18,368 nucleotides of DNA from JAFGOY01 sp034430335. Its GTDB lineage: Bacteria > Chloroflexota > Anaerolineae > Aggregatilineales > UBA3940. The translations under genes and the position numbers were made by a program. The notes under the pieces were generated by a model. That model was not told where the DNA came from and did no database searches. It saw only the letters and a list, made by a program, of their open reading frames with translations. This document shows, in pieces, positions 6,773 through 14,242 of the stretch (positions are counted from its first letter, which is position 1; every line of letters starts with the position of its first letter). The DNA lies in assembly GCA_034430335.1 (NCBI GenBank), contig DAOUES010000104.1, positions 1-18,368 of the forward strand. Reading direction: 5' to 3'.

Positions 6773-7430
6773 TTTGTGCTTTGATATCCAACAGGCGCAC
6801 TGCCTGAAGGATGACAACGACAAGAAGCCCGACGGTAAAAGCCGCCACTCCCCAACCGGGAGAGATCGGCGCAGCGTAGTGGGCCTCAAAAGGCTTACGC
6901 AACCGCAAGAAGGCCGATCCGCCAAAGCCAACCGCCAGACCGCTCAACAGGGTCAGCAAACCCTGGCGACCTCTCTCCGGGAGAAGGTCGGTAAGCAGAC
7001 TGGCGGCGACGCCCACCCAGATCAACGCGGCGACGAGAAAGCGCGTGCCGAAGGCATCGGAGCGCCACAGTTGAAGCACCTGGGGATAGGGCGGGAGCAG
7101 CACGAGGCCGGGCAGCAGGGCGATCAACCGCACTACCCAGCGCCACCACAGTTCCCTGATCACAACCGCCGCAACCGCAAGCGCAACTGCCGCCAGCGCG
7201 ATTCCGAGGCGAAGCCGGTCAGGGTCAGCGTGGAGCGGCCCGGCGCGGACATCGACCAGCACGGTCGACCACTCGGCCAGATCGACGGCGTTGAGGGTCA
7301 GGCTCGATACACGGTGGGATATCCAGGGTCCCCAGACGCCAAGCCATACCAGGCCAAGAGCAAGCAGGCTGATCCGATCGCTGCGGGTTGGGCTGAGGTT
7401 AACCCCCAGTTTCCTGGCTATCATTCTCAT
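6756..7430 (-). CDS. Six-helix membrane protein of unknown function, downstream of the ATPase gene
   Basis: I do not recognise the family. The ~224-residue product (from ATG 7430) shows six hydrophobic segments at about residues 20-39, 75-92, 99-120, 131-147, 157-175 and 193-213. Between the first two is a ~35-residue hydrophilic loop rich in Asp (VDLAEWSTVLVDVRAG). Trp and Arg cluster at the helix ends (RELWWRWVVR). No catalytic motif is apparent. The gene overlaps the end of the ATPase gene by about 32 bases, so the two are almost certainly co-translated. Start choice is uncertain: ATGs at 7436, 7430 and 7424 are all in frame, and 7430 is favoured only because GGGA lies nine bases upstream. 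A longer frame reaching 7640 exists but is mostly a shadow of the ATPase gene. A role as a membrane partner or target of the ATPase is inference from position. Confidence 0.72.
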   Translation of the reverse strand: MRMIARKLGVNLSPTRSDRISLLALGLVWLGVWGPWISHRVSSLTLNAVDLAEWSTVLVDVRAGPLHADPDRLRLGIALAAVALAVAAVVIRELWWRWVVRLIALLPGLVLLPPYPQVLQLWRSDAFGTRFLVAALIWVGVAASLLTDLLPERGRQGLLTLLSGLAVGFGGSAFLRLRKPFEAHYAAPISPGWGVAAFTVGLLVVVILQAVRLLDIKAQTGQST

Positions 7431-8682
7431 TGTCATTGATCCCGTTGGATAGTTGATCGAACAGATCGGCGATCTGGGTGCTCTCCTGCGACTGCTCGTC
7501 GAAATAATCGTCGATGAACTGGCTGCGGCGCATGCGCAGCGCCATCGGCGCGACGGCGTGGAGGTCATCGACGGATGCCCTGGTGCGACCATCGGCAGCA
7601 GCATAGGCGCGAGCGGCTTCGAACATGGTGAACTCGGCACGGTGCGAGTGAATGTTCAACTCCCGCACCAACTGCAAACCGAGATCGCGCGCTTCGGGTG
7701 ATACTTCTACCTTATGCAGCAGCTCGCGGGCGACGACCACATCGGCGCGGGCGAAGCTGGTTACCTCTTCGAATGATCGAATAAACGCCCTGGGGCTGTC
7801 TCTGAACAGGCGGATACGATCGTAGACCGCCATGCGTTCCTCATATTCGGTGAGGCCGCCGACGAGGACCCGCAGCCCAAACCGGTCGAGAATCTGCGGG
7901 CGGAGCTTACCTTCTTCGGGGTTCATCGAGCCGATCAGCGCGAAACGCGCCCGGTAGGTGGCTTTCATCGGGCCGCGCCGGACGGTGTACTGGCCCTGCG
8001 CGGCGGCGTCAAGGATGGCGTCGACGATCTCGTTGTTGAGTAGATTGACCTCGTCAATGTACAGAAGATTCTGATCGGCGCGAGACAGGATGCCCCGGTC
8101 GAGGCGAACCCGGTTTTGCTGGAGGGCGATACGCTCGTTGATGCCGCCGATCACGTCGTCGAGGCGGGCATTCAGGGGAAGTTCGATCAGGCGAACCGGC
8201 TCCAACCGGGTGATGCTTTCGCCCTGTTCGAGTTTGGCGGCACATTCGGCGCAAACACCTTCCGGGCCTTCGGCCTCGAAATCTTCCGGCATACAACCGT
8301 ACATGCAGGTGCTGTGGGCAATCCAGGGAAGCAGGTCGCTGAGGCCCCTGGCGGCGGTAGTTTTACCTGTCCCGCGCGGCCCGATCAGCAGGGTGCCGCC
8401 GACGTTGGGGTTGATCACGGTGAGGAGAAGCGAAATCCGCATCTCGATCTGGCCGACCAGACCCATGAAAGGAAAGGGCAGATGCTCGGCAAGGCCGAGG
8501 TCTTCGCCGGGTGTTTCGAGCACACGGCGGGAGGAATGGCTGTTGAGGAGCCGCATCAACATCGAGGTGTGCGGGCTGCGCTCACCGGTCAGCAGGTATG
8601 ACGGGATATTGTTTGCCTCGACCGCTGCTTCCTCGTCGGGGGGTGGGGTTGGGCCGGCGGCTTCCTGTTTCTTTCTTGCCAT
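7399..8682 (-). CDS. AAA+ ATPase of the magnesium chelatase subunit I (BchI/ChlI-like) family
   Basis: The 427-residue product has PFPFMGLVGQ (~69-78), the usual entry to the domain, Walker A GPRGTGKT (101-108), Walker B LLYIDE (206-211), sensor-1 region GSMNPEEG (Asn254) and an arginine finger in LDRFGL (~265-270), all in ChlI order. Between Walker A and the DLPL-like segment IELPL lies a Cys cluster, C126, C130, C144 and C147, suggestive of a metal-binding knob. The C-terminal lid (~330-400) is helical, ending in an acidic tail. ChlI-type ATPases drive chelatases or MoxR-like remodelling together with a VWA-domain partner. No VWA, ChlD, ChlH or pigment gene lies nearby, so a chlorophyll role is not supported; remodelling is more likely. 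ATG 8682 is chosen (AAGGA five bases upstream) over TTG 8703. It lies between a beta-flower-like gene (17-base gap) and an overlapping membrane gene. Confidence 0.9.
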   Translation of the reverse strand: MARKKQEAAGPTPPPDEEAAVEANNIPSYLLTGERSPHTSMLMRLLNSHSSRRVLETPGEDLGLAEHLPFPFMGLVGQIEMRISLLLTVINPNVGGTLLIGPRGTGKTTAARGLSDLLPWIAHSTCMYGCMPEDFEAEGPEGVCAECAAKLEQGESITRLEPVRLIELPLNARLDDVIGGINERIALQQNRVRLDRGILSRADQNLLYIDEVNLLNNEIVDAILDAAAQGQYTVRRGPMKATYRARFALIGSMNPEEGKLRPQILDRFGLRVLVGGLTEYEERMAVYDRIRLFRDSPRAFIRSFEEVTSFARADVVVARELLHKVEVSPEARDLGLQLVRELNIHSHRAEFTMFEAARAYAAADGRTRASVDDLHAVAPMALRMRRSQFIDDYFDEQSQESTQIADLFDQLSNGINDNENDSQETGG

Positions 8683-8699
8683 AAGGTTCCTTTTGTCGA

Positions 8700-9077
8700 T
8701 CAATCCATATCGGGACGCCGGTCAGAGAGGCGTTTGAAGATGGTGGGGTCTTCTTCCAGAACATCGACCATTGAGTACGATAATTCCGAGAAGGAGGGTG
8801 GAAGCGGGGCACGGGCGGGCAGATCAGGTTTGGGGGGACGCGGCGGGATATCGGTGCGAAGCTCGCGGCGATCAGCGGTGCGCTTACGCAGGATACGCGA
8901 ATCTTTGCTCAGTGTGCCGATCCATTCACCATCGGACTTGTAGACATCGCCGTTTTCTTCGACCCAGCCGATCCAGGTTCCTTGAAGGTCCCAAATATGC
9001 CCATCGAGCAGGGTGGCGAGCCAATCGCCATAGGAATCCCAGATATACTGCCCAGGGAACTTCGCTTTCTTTGCCAT
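8700..9077 (-). CDS. Small beta-flower-like repeat protein, first gene of the ATPase operon
   Basis: The 125-residue protein has two parts. Residues ~8-68 contain short repeats of the form [YW]-x-x-x-G-x-W-[IL]-[AG], seen in YIWDSYGDWLATLL, IWDLQGTWIGWV and VYKSDGEWIGTL, ending DSRILRKR. This spacing resembles the 4-fold beta-flower domain, a small symmetrical sheet protein of unknown function; the match is by eye and not searched. Residues ~75-96 are Pro/Arg-rich (PPRPPKPDLPARAPLPP), and the tail is acidic. There is no signal peptide or membrane segment, so it should be cytoplasmic. ATG 9077 has GAGGTG five bases upstream. Its stop codon is 17 bases before the ATPase start, so the two are likely co-transcribed, and it may be an adaptor or regulator of that ATPase (inference). 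Confidence 0.82.
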   Translation of the reverse strand: MAKKAKFPGQYIWDSYGDWLATLLDGHIWDLQGTWIGWVEENGDVYKSDGEWIGTLSKDSRILRKRTADRRELRTDIPPRPPKPDLPARAPLPPSFSELSYSMVDVLEEDPTIFKRLSDRRPDMD

Positions 9078-9107
9078 GCTGTCACCTCTGGTATGATGAT
9101 AATAGAT

Positions 9108-9135
9108 GATATAGGGACCCTGATCTTAGAATCAA
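9108..9135 (-). promoter_or_regulatory. Weak promoter candidate for the beta-flower/ATPase/membrane operon
   Basis: Minus strand TTGATT (9130-9135), 16-base spacer, TATATC (9108-9113); each box matches 4 of 6. It lies 30 bases before ATG 9077 in the 208-base divergent gap. Confidence 0.3.
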
Positions 9136-9205
9136 AGTGCCGTCTCTGCCAGCACAGATCGTCAAAGATTAACGGATTGTAAGGGAAAAGAAACAACCGG
9201 GCATT

Positions 9206-9236
9206 TTGGCACTTAAACGAGAGCCGATGCTATACT
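9206..9236 (+). promoter_or_regulatory. Promoter of the sensor histidine kinase gene
   Basis: TATACT at 9231-9236 (5 of 6) is preceded by TGC, making an extended -10. TTGGCA (9206-9211, 5 of 6) lies 19 bases upstream, a long but tolerable spacing. The leader would be about 43 bases. The kinase ATG has only a weak GACGG ribosome site. Confidence 0.55.
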
Positions 9237-9285
9237 AGCCACAACTGTTATTTGACCGCAATAGCCCGTTACAAAGACGGTAGTC

Positions 9286-12216
9286 ATGACCTTCAACTGG
9301 TTGGCTTTTCAAACTCATCCTCACCTTGATCTAAGTGTACCCTGGTTGGGGTATGTCACAGCACTGGTCTATGCTCTGCTGGCCGGATTCCTCATGACAC
9401 GCTACCGGCACAGCTTCAATAAACTCAAGCAGCAGCGCTGGATACTCTTCGCTGCCTGTATGATAACGACCCCGCTGCTTGACCAGGTGCTGGTTGTCAC
9501 CATGCCCGGTATTGGCGCTCAAAACGAAATGGCTGCCGGGATTTTCGGGTTCGTTCCATTGGTGGCCGCTGCCCTGTGGCTGGGATCAGGACCGGCAGGG
9601 CTGATCGGGCTGGTCGGCGGGATGACGCATGCCCTGTTCGTCACCGGGCGGCTGACCCAGCCGGTCGAGATGGCCCTGGTAGGGATACTGCTGGCGATTG
9701 TCTTCAACCAGCCGTACCGGGGGCAACCGGCCCGGTGGCTGCGACTGCCGCCGGTGGCCGTTCTCCTGGTGGTCGTCCTGGCCGCGTGGCCGCTCGAACT
9801 GGCCGGTATTTTTGCGACAGGAAGAGCCGGGCTGCTGGCAAACCTCGAACGGACGATCAGTTATATTTCCCCGGTGCTTGAGATATATCTGCTGACCGGC
9901 CTTGTGGCGGCGGCGCTGTTCCAGGTCATCCTGGCGCGCCGACCGGCATGGCAGCCGGTGCGCGACGAGCAGTTGATCGTCGCCCCCTGGCAAAAGCATC
10001 TCAACCGCCGTCTTCTGTATACCTTCGCTCCACCGGCGGTGCTGTCGATCATCCTGGTGGCGATAGTGGCCGGACTGGCAGGCTACCGCGCGGCGATGCG
10101 GCTGATCGCGGCGGAGATGAGCCGGGACGCGGTGAAGATCGGTGCGCTGTCCGAAAGCCAGGAATCCTCTCCCCTGGCCGAGGTGCTCTTCGACAGCCTG
10201 GTGGGTTCCGGCGAGGGGTTGATCATCGACAGCAGTGGGCAGATTGTGTTCAGCGCTGCCGATTCCGAGTTCGAAAGCCGGGTGTTTCCGGTCGAGAACA
10301 TGCGATTCCTGTTTTACAGCGGCGGCGGCAGCGCCTATCTCCAGGTGCAGGCGGATGGCACGCGGCAGATCGTCTACGTACTGCCGTTGGATGGAACGGA
10401 GTCTCAATCGGCGGTGATCATCGTGCCTGACGAGGTCGTGCTGCGGCTGGCGATCCAGATCGCGTTTCCGCTGCTGCTGATGCTGACGATCCTCATGGCC
10501 GGGCTGCTGATATTATTTCTGAGGCTGATCCGGCGCATCACCGACCCGCTGGAGATGATGGTCGAGGCGACCGGTTCAATCGCTGCCGGGCGGCTGTCTG
10601 AATCACTGCCGTACGGAGGCGAGGACGAGATCGGTCGGCTGGCGAGCGCGTTCGAAAAAATGCAGATTCGTCTCCAGGAGAGGCTCGTCGAGCAGGAACG
10701 GCTGCTGGATGTCAGCCGGAGTGTTTCTTCGAATCTGGAGTTGTTCAGGGCGATGCCGCCCATACTCAACAGCGCCTTAGATGTGACAGATGGACGGGGT
10801 GTGCGCATCGCCCTGAGTCGTGAGGAAGCCCCGTCTTCGCAGACTTTCCAGACCGGGCCGCTGGCTTCGGCGATGGCCGTGCTGGACGGGCAGCTTCTCG
10901 ACCTCGTCGAGCGGCAGGGGACAACGGTGATCAGCCGGTTGTGGCGGGCCAGCGGAACGCTGGATATCAACGAACTTGACCCCAATATCAAGTCACTCGT
11001 CGCGCTCCCGCTGCGGCGTGATACGACATTCCTGGGCATGATGTGGGTCGGTTATGACGAGGAACGGTCTTTCGAAGAAGCCGAGATGACATTCCTCTCG
11101 ACGCTGGCAGGCCAGGCGGCGGTGGCGATTGCCAACGCGCAGTTATTCGCCGAAGCCGCCGAAGGACGGCGAAGGATGGAGGCCGTTCTACAAAGCACGG
11201 CAGACGGGATCGTCGCCGTCGACCCGGACGGGAAAATCATCCTGTTCAACCCGGCGGCTGAAAAATATCTCGGTGTACGGGCGGAACGGGCGCTTGGCAG
11301 CAAGGCGATCACCGCGATCAATGCGCCGGAACTGACCCGCCTCCTGGTCGATTTCCAGGAGCCGAACGCCGTCCTGGAGACAAAGAGCCGGGATAACCGG
11401 ACGCTGCTGGTCAGCATTTCGACAATCGTCGGGCAGCGCAGCGCTGTCGCCGGGCGGGTAGCGGTGGTGCGCGATATCACGGCGATCAAAGACCTGGATA
11501 ACATGAAGACGGTCTTCATCAGGATGGTTTCGCACGATTTGAAGTCACCGCTGACGTATATGCGCGGCTATGCTTCGCTGGTGCCGATTTCCGGCGATCT
11601 CAACGAGCGGCAGAAAGAGGCGCTCAACTGGATCAACGGCGGCATCGAAGCGATCTCCCAACTGGCGGATCGGTTGACCTACCTGGGGAAGCTGCAATTC
11701 GGCGAGAACGTGGAACTCGATCTTGCACTGGTCGATGTCGAGGAGCTGATCAGGGAGGAAACCGGGCGGCATATCGAACTGGCCCGGCAGAAACGAATAT
11801 CGGTGGATCTGGATATCGAGGAGAAGCTGCCGCTTCTGTTAGCCGATGGGCTGCTTTACGGACATGCGATCACGAACCTGATCCAGAACGCGCTGAAGTA
11901 TACACCTGGCGATGGCAAGGTAATCGTAAAGGCTTATCGAGACGCCGAAGACCGGCTTTCTGTTGCAGTCCGTGATACGGGGATCGGGATACGGAAAGAG
12001 GACCAGGGCCGGTTGTTCGAGGCTTTTTACCGGGTTCCACACCGGGATGGCGATCCCCAGCGCCCATCGGGTTCGGGGATCGGGCTGGCACTGGTGAAAG
12101 CAATCGCTGAAGCACACGATGGGACGGTCGGCGTCGAGAGCGAATTCGGTAAAGGCAGCACATTTGTGATTTCACTGCCCATTCTCGACGCGGAGGAGAT
12201 CGCGGATAGACAGTAA
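9286..12216 (+). CDS. Large membrane sensor histidine kinase (multi-TM sensor, HAMP, GAF, PAS, HisKA, HATPase)
   Basis: The 976-residue protein begins with a membrane block of about six to seven helices (~18-225). A further helix (~243-268), an extracytoplasmic segment (~270-385) containing DSSGQIVFSA as in CHASE/Cache-like sensors, and a helix (~386-412) follow. HAMP occupies ~412-468, a GAF domain ~478-622, and a PAS domain ~631-735 (STADGIVAVDPDGKIILFNPAA). HisKA carries VSHDLKSPLTYM with His750 as the phosphorylated residue. HATPase has the N box NLIQNALKY (Asn868), G1 box DTGIGI (Asp897), F box RLFEAFYR and G2 box GSGIGLAL. All catalytic elements are intact, so it should autophosphorylate and pass the phosphate to a response regulator. 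No receiver domain is fused and no regulator gene lies within the window, making it an orphan. The double membrane sensor implies more than one input. The ligand is unknown. Confidence 0.93.
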   Translation: MTFNWLAFQTHPHLDLSVPWLGYVTALVYALLAGFLMTRYRHSFNKLKQQRWILFAACMITTPLLDQVLVVTMPGIGAQNEMAAGIFGFVPLVAAALWLGSGPAGLIGLVGGMTHALFVTGRLTQPVEMALVGILLAIVFNQPYRGQPARWLRLPPVAVLLVVVLAAWPLELAGIFATGRAGLLANLERTISYISPVLEIYLLTGLVAAALFQVILARRPAWQPVRDEQLIVAPWQKHLNRRLLYTFAPPAVLSIILVAIVAGLAGYRAAMRLIAAEMSRDAVKIGALSESQESSPLAEVLFDSLVGSGEGLIIDSSGQIVFSAADSEFESRVFPVENMRFLFYSGGGSAYLQVQADGTRQIVYVLPLDGTESQSAVIIVPDEVVLRLAIQIAFPLLLMLTILMAGLLILFLRLIRRITDPLEMMVEATGSIAAGRLSESLPYGGEDEIGRLASAFEKMQIRLQERLVEQERLLDVSRSVSSNLELFRAMPPILNSALDVTDGRGVRIALSREEAPSSQTFQTGPLASAMAVLDGQLLDLVERQGTTVISRLWRASGTLDINELDPNIKSLVALPLRRDTTFLGMMWVGYDEERSFEEAEMTFLSTLAGQAAVAIANAQLFAEAAEGRRRMEAVLQSTADGIVAVDPDGKIILFNPAAEKYLGVRAERALGSKAITAINAPELTRLLVDFQEPNAVLETKSRDNRTLLVSISTIVGQRSAVAGRVAVVRDITAIKDLDNMKTVFIRMVSHDLKSPLTYMRGYASLVPISGDLNERQKEALNWINGGIEAISQLADRLTYLGKLQFGENVELDLALVDVEELIREETGRHIELARQKRISVDLDIEEKLPLLLADGLLYGHAITNLIQNALKYTPGDGKVIVKAYRDAEDRLSVAVRDTGIGIRKEDQGRLFEAFYRVPHRDGDPQRPSGSGIGLALVKAIAEAHDGTVGVESEFGKGSTFVISLPILDAEEIADRQ

Positions 12217-12274
12217 ATTCAAGTTCGGCGAATCGCTGATATTCTTTGCGCTGTTCACACAGCACTGACAAAAT

Positions 12275-12300
12275 GGACTGACGATCCAGATCGTCAGTTC
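12275..12300 (+). terminator. Perfect hairpin between the histidine kinase and mutL
   Basis: ACTGACGATC (12277-12286) and GATCGTCAGT (12289-12298) are perfect complements around a CA centre; a G-T and a G-C pair extend the stem to 12275-12300. It starts 58 bases after the kinase stop and is followed by GTTTGATC, a short T tract. It may end the kinase message or act as an operator for mutL; the short spacer and modest tail leave this open. Confidence 0.5.
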
Positions 12301-12324
12301 GTTTGATCAAGGATGGATTACTGC

Positions 12325-14118
12325 ATGGCTATTCGCGTTTTATCGCAGGAGGTCGCCAACCAGATCGCCGCCGGGGAGGTCGTCGAGCGGCCCGCCTCGG
12401 TGGTGAAGGAACTGGTCGAAAACTCGCTCGACGCCGGGGCGCGGCACATCATCGTCGAATTGGAGGAAGGCGGTAAGCGGCTGATCCGTGTTTCGGATGA
12501 TGGCTACGGCATCCCGGCGGACGAGGTGGAGATTGCCTTTCACCGCTACGCGACGAGCAAGCTGGAAACAATCGAAGACCTCGACCGGATCGGTACGCTG
12601 GGATTTCGGGGCGAGGCGCTGGCGTCAATTGCTTCGGTGTGCCGGTTGACGCTGACCACCCGCGCCGCCGGGGAGGAGATCGGGACGCGGATTCAACTCG
12701 AGGGGGGGCAGGTGACGGCACTCGACGCGATTGGTGCACCGCAGGGGACGCTGATCGGTGTGGAGAACCTGTTCTACAACGTCCCGGCCCGGTTGAAGTT
12801 CATGAAGAAGGAAAGCACAGAACGCGGCCACATTGGGGCGCTGGTCAGCCGGTACGCGATGGCGTACCCATCGGTGCGCTTCGTCCTGCGACAGGGCAGC
12901 AAGGAAGTGCTGCGCACGACCGGGAGCGGCGATCTTCGAGAGGTGCTCGACGAAGTGTTCGGGTTGGAGGCCGTTTCGCAAATGGTGCCGGTCGAACAGC
13001 CTGCCGATACCCTGCGCGACGACCTGCCGCCAATTGGGGTAAACGGCTACGCCAGCCTGCCCGCGCTCAACCGGTCGAATCGGAACCAGATCACGCTTTT
13101 CGTCAACGGGCGCTGGGTGCAGGATTCGAGCCTGACTTACGCAGTGATCCAGGCGTATCACACAATGTTGATGGTCGGGCGCTACCCGGTTGCCGTGTTG
13201 ATGATCAGCCTGCCGCCGGAAGAAGTCGACGTGAATGTCCACCCGACCAAAGCGGAGGTTCGATTCAGGCAGCCGAACGCGGTGTTCAGCGCGGTTCAGC
13301 GCGCCGTCCGGCGGACACTGGTCGACGAAGCGCTGCCGCCGACCATTCGCCACGAGGTGACCTGGGGATCGCCGGATTGGGCGGCACGCCGTGACCGGAT
13401 CGCACAGGTGACGGGCGACCGCATCCGGCAGATGAACATCGACATGGAGATGGAAGGCCCCGGCCAGCGCCCCTACCAGCAGCCCCCGGCTGGTGCAGAA
13501 AGCGAAATATCGCCGCCTGCCCGCAAACGTAATCTGCCGATGCTGCGCGTCGTGGGGCAGGTTGGGGCGACGTATGTCGTGGCCGAAGGGCCGACCGGGT
13601 TGTACCTAATCGACCAGCACGCGGCCCACGAACGCATTCTCTACGAGCAGTTAATGGCTGAAAGCATCCAGGACGCGGTCGCCTCGCAGGAACTGCTAGA
13701 AGCGGCGGCGGTGGAACTACTGCCGGAACAGGTGGCGCTGGTCGAGGAGAACCTCGAAGTGCTGCACGAGGTCGGGTTTTCGGTCGAGCCGTTTGGCCGG
13801 AACACTATCCGGCTGCGGGCAGTTCCGGCAATCGTCAGCGGCGGCGACCCGGTCGAGGCGCTGCTGGCAGCGGTGGGGGAGATCGAGTGCGGCGAAATGC
13901 CGACCGAGGCAACCGCCGAGGAGATTTTGATCGCGCGGGTCTGCAAGCAAGTGGCAGTCAAGGCCGGGCAGGTGTTGAGCTACGAAGAGATGGCGGCACT
14001 GATCCGCCAGCTTGAGGAATGCGAATCGCCGCGAACGTGTCCGCATGGCCGCCCGACGATGCTGCATATGTCGGCGGAGCAGCTTGCAAAAGAGTTCGGG
14101 CGGCTGGGGGCGATCTAA
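12325..14118 (+). CDS. mutL: DNA mismatch repair protein MutL, endonuclease-active type
   Basis: The 598-codon frame has the GHKL ATPase signature of MutL: VANQIAAGEVVERP and VVKELVENSLDAG (~10-38) with the catalytic Glu, DDGYGI, ATSKLETIEDL, and LGFRGEAL. QITLFVNGR and VDVNVHPTKAEVRF mark the end of the N-terminal half. A Pro/Gln-rich linker (~375-400) leads to the C-terminal dimerisation domain, where DQHAAHERILYE (from Asp430) is the DQHA-x2-E-x4-E nuclease motif and CPHGRPT (Cys572) a second conserved metal-site motif. MutL links MutS recognition to strand nicking; enzymes with these motifs nick DNA themselves and occur in bacteria without MutH. ATG 12325 is chosen over 12313 because AAGGA (12309-12313) overlaps the earlier ATG and is usably spaced for the later one, and homologous MutL proteins begin at this point. 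No mutS lies in the window. Confidence 0.97.
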   Translation: MAIRVLSQEVANQIAAGEVVERPASVVKELVENSLDAGARHIIVELEEGGKRLIRVSDDGYGIPADEVEIAFHRYATSKLETIEDLDRIGTLGFRGEALASIASVCRLTLTTRAAGEEIGTRIQLEGGQVTALDAIGAPQGTLIGVENLFYNVPARLKFMKKESTERGHIGALVSRYAMAYPSVRFVLRQGSKEVLRTTGSGDLREVLDEVFGLEAVSQMVPVEQPADTLRDDLPPIGVNGYASLPALNRSNRNQITLFVNGRWVQDSSLTYAVIQAYHTMLMVGRYPVAVLMISLPPEEVDVNVHPTKAEVRFRQPNAVFSAVQRAVRRTLVDEALPPTIRHEVTWGSPDWAARRDRIAQVTGDRIRQMNIDMEMEGPGQRPYQQPPAGAESEISPPARKRNLPMLRVVGQVGATYVVAEGPTGLYLIDQHAAHERILYEQLMAESIQDAVASQELLEAAAVELLPEQVALVEENLEVLHEVGFSVEPFGRNTIRLRAVPAIVSGGDPVEALLAAVGEIECGEMPTEATAEEILIARVCKQVAVKAGQVLSYEEMAALIRQLEECESPRTCPHGRPTMLHMSAEQLAKEFGRLGAI

Positions 14119-14150
14119 AAACCTCCAAAAGGAAGCGGAGTGGGCTTCCT
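14117..14150 (-). terminator. Terminator of the LysM protein gene
   Basis: AGGAAGC/GCTTCCT (14130-14136 with 14144-14150) is a 7-bp stem with a 7-base loop. On the minus strand it is followed by TTTTGGAGGTTTTT, so it best serves the convergent LysM gene; its tail ends inside the mutL stop codon region. Confidence 0.55.
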
Positions 14151-14161
14151 GACTACGATCA

Positions 14162-14211
14162 CCCCCCCGCATTTCGCTGCGCGAAATGCCGCCCCCCTTA
14201 ACAAAGGGGGC
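14162..14211. repeat. Composite GC palindrome between mutL and the LysM gene
   Basis: Two hairpins lie side by side: GCATTTCGC/GCGAAATGC (14169-14177 with 14181-14189, 9-bp perfect stem, loop TGC), flanked by C runs, then CCCCCTT/AAGGGGG (14193-14199 with 14204-14210, loop AACA). The second shares the CCC-TT...AA-GGG form with the palindrome at 3884-3897. It fills most of the 124-base convergent gap. Confidence 0.65.
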
Positions 14212-14242
14212 AGCATAACTCTTATTTTGAGTCATCCTGATC

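Noticed and set aside
7431..7640. Longer N-terminus for the membrane protein
   Set aside because: The extra 70 residues are Ser/Arg/Pro-rich and wholly overlap the ATPase gene in another frame.
7399..8682. Chlorophyll or bacteriochlorophyll biosynthesis locus
   Set aside because: Only a ChlI-type ATPase is present; no ChlD, ChlH or other pigment gene lies nearby.
9586..10407. Minus-strand frame of 273 codons
   Set aside because: Antisense to the histidine kinase, no ribosome site, His/Arg/Gln-rich.
12625..13394. Frames on both strands inside mutL
   Set aside because: mutL is well conserved in its own frame; these are GC-driven shadows.
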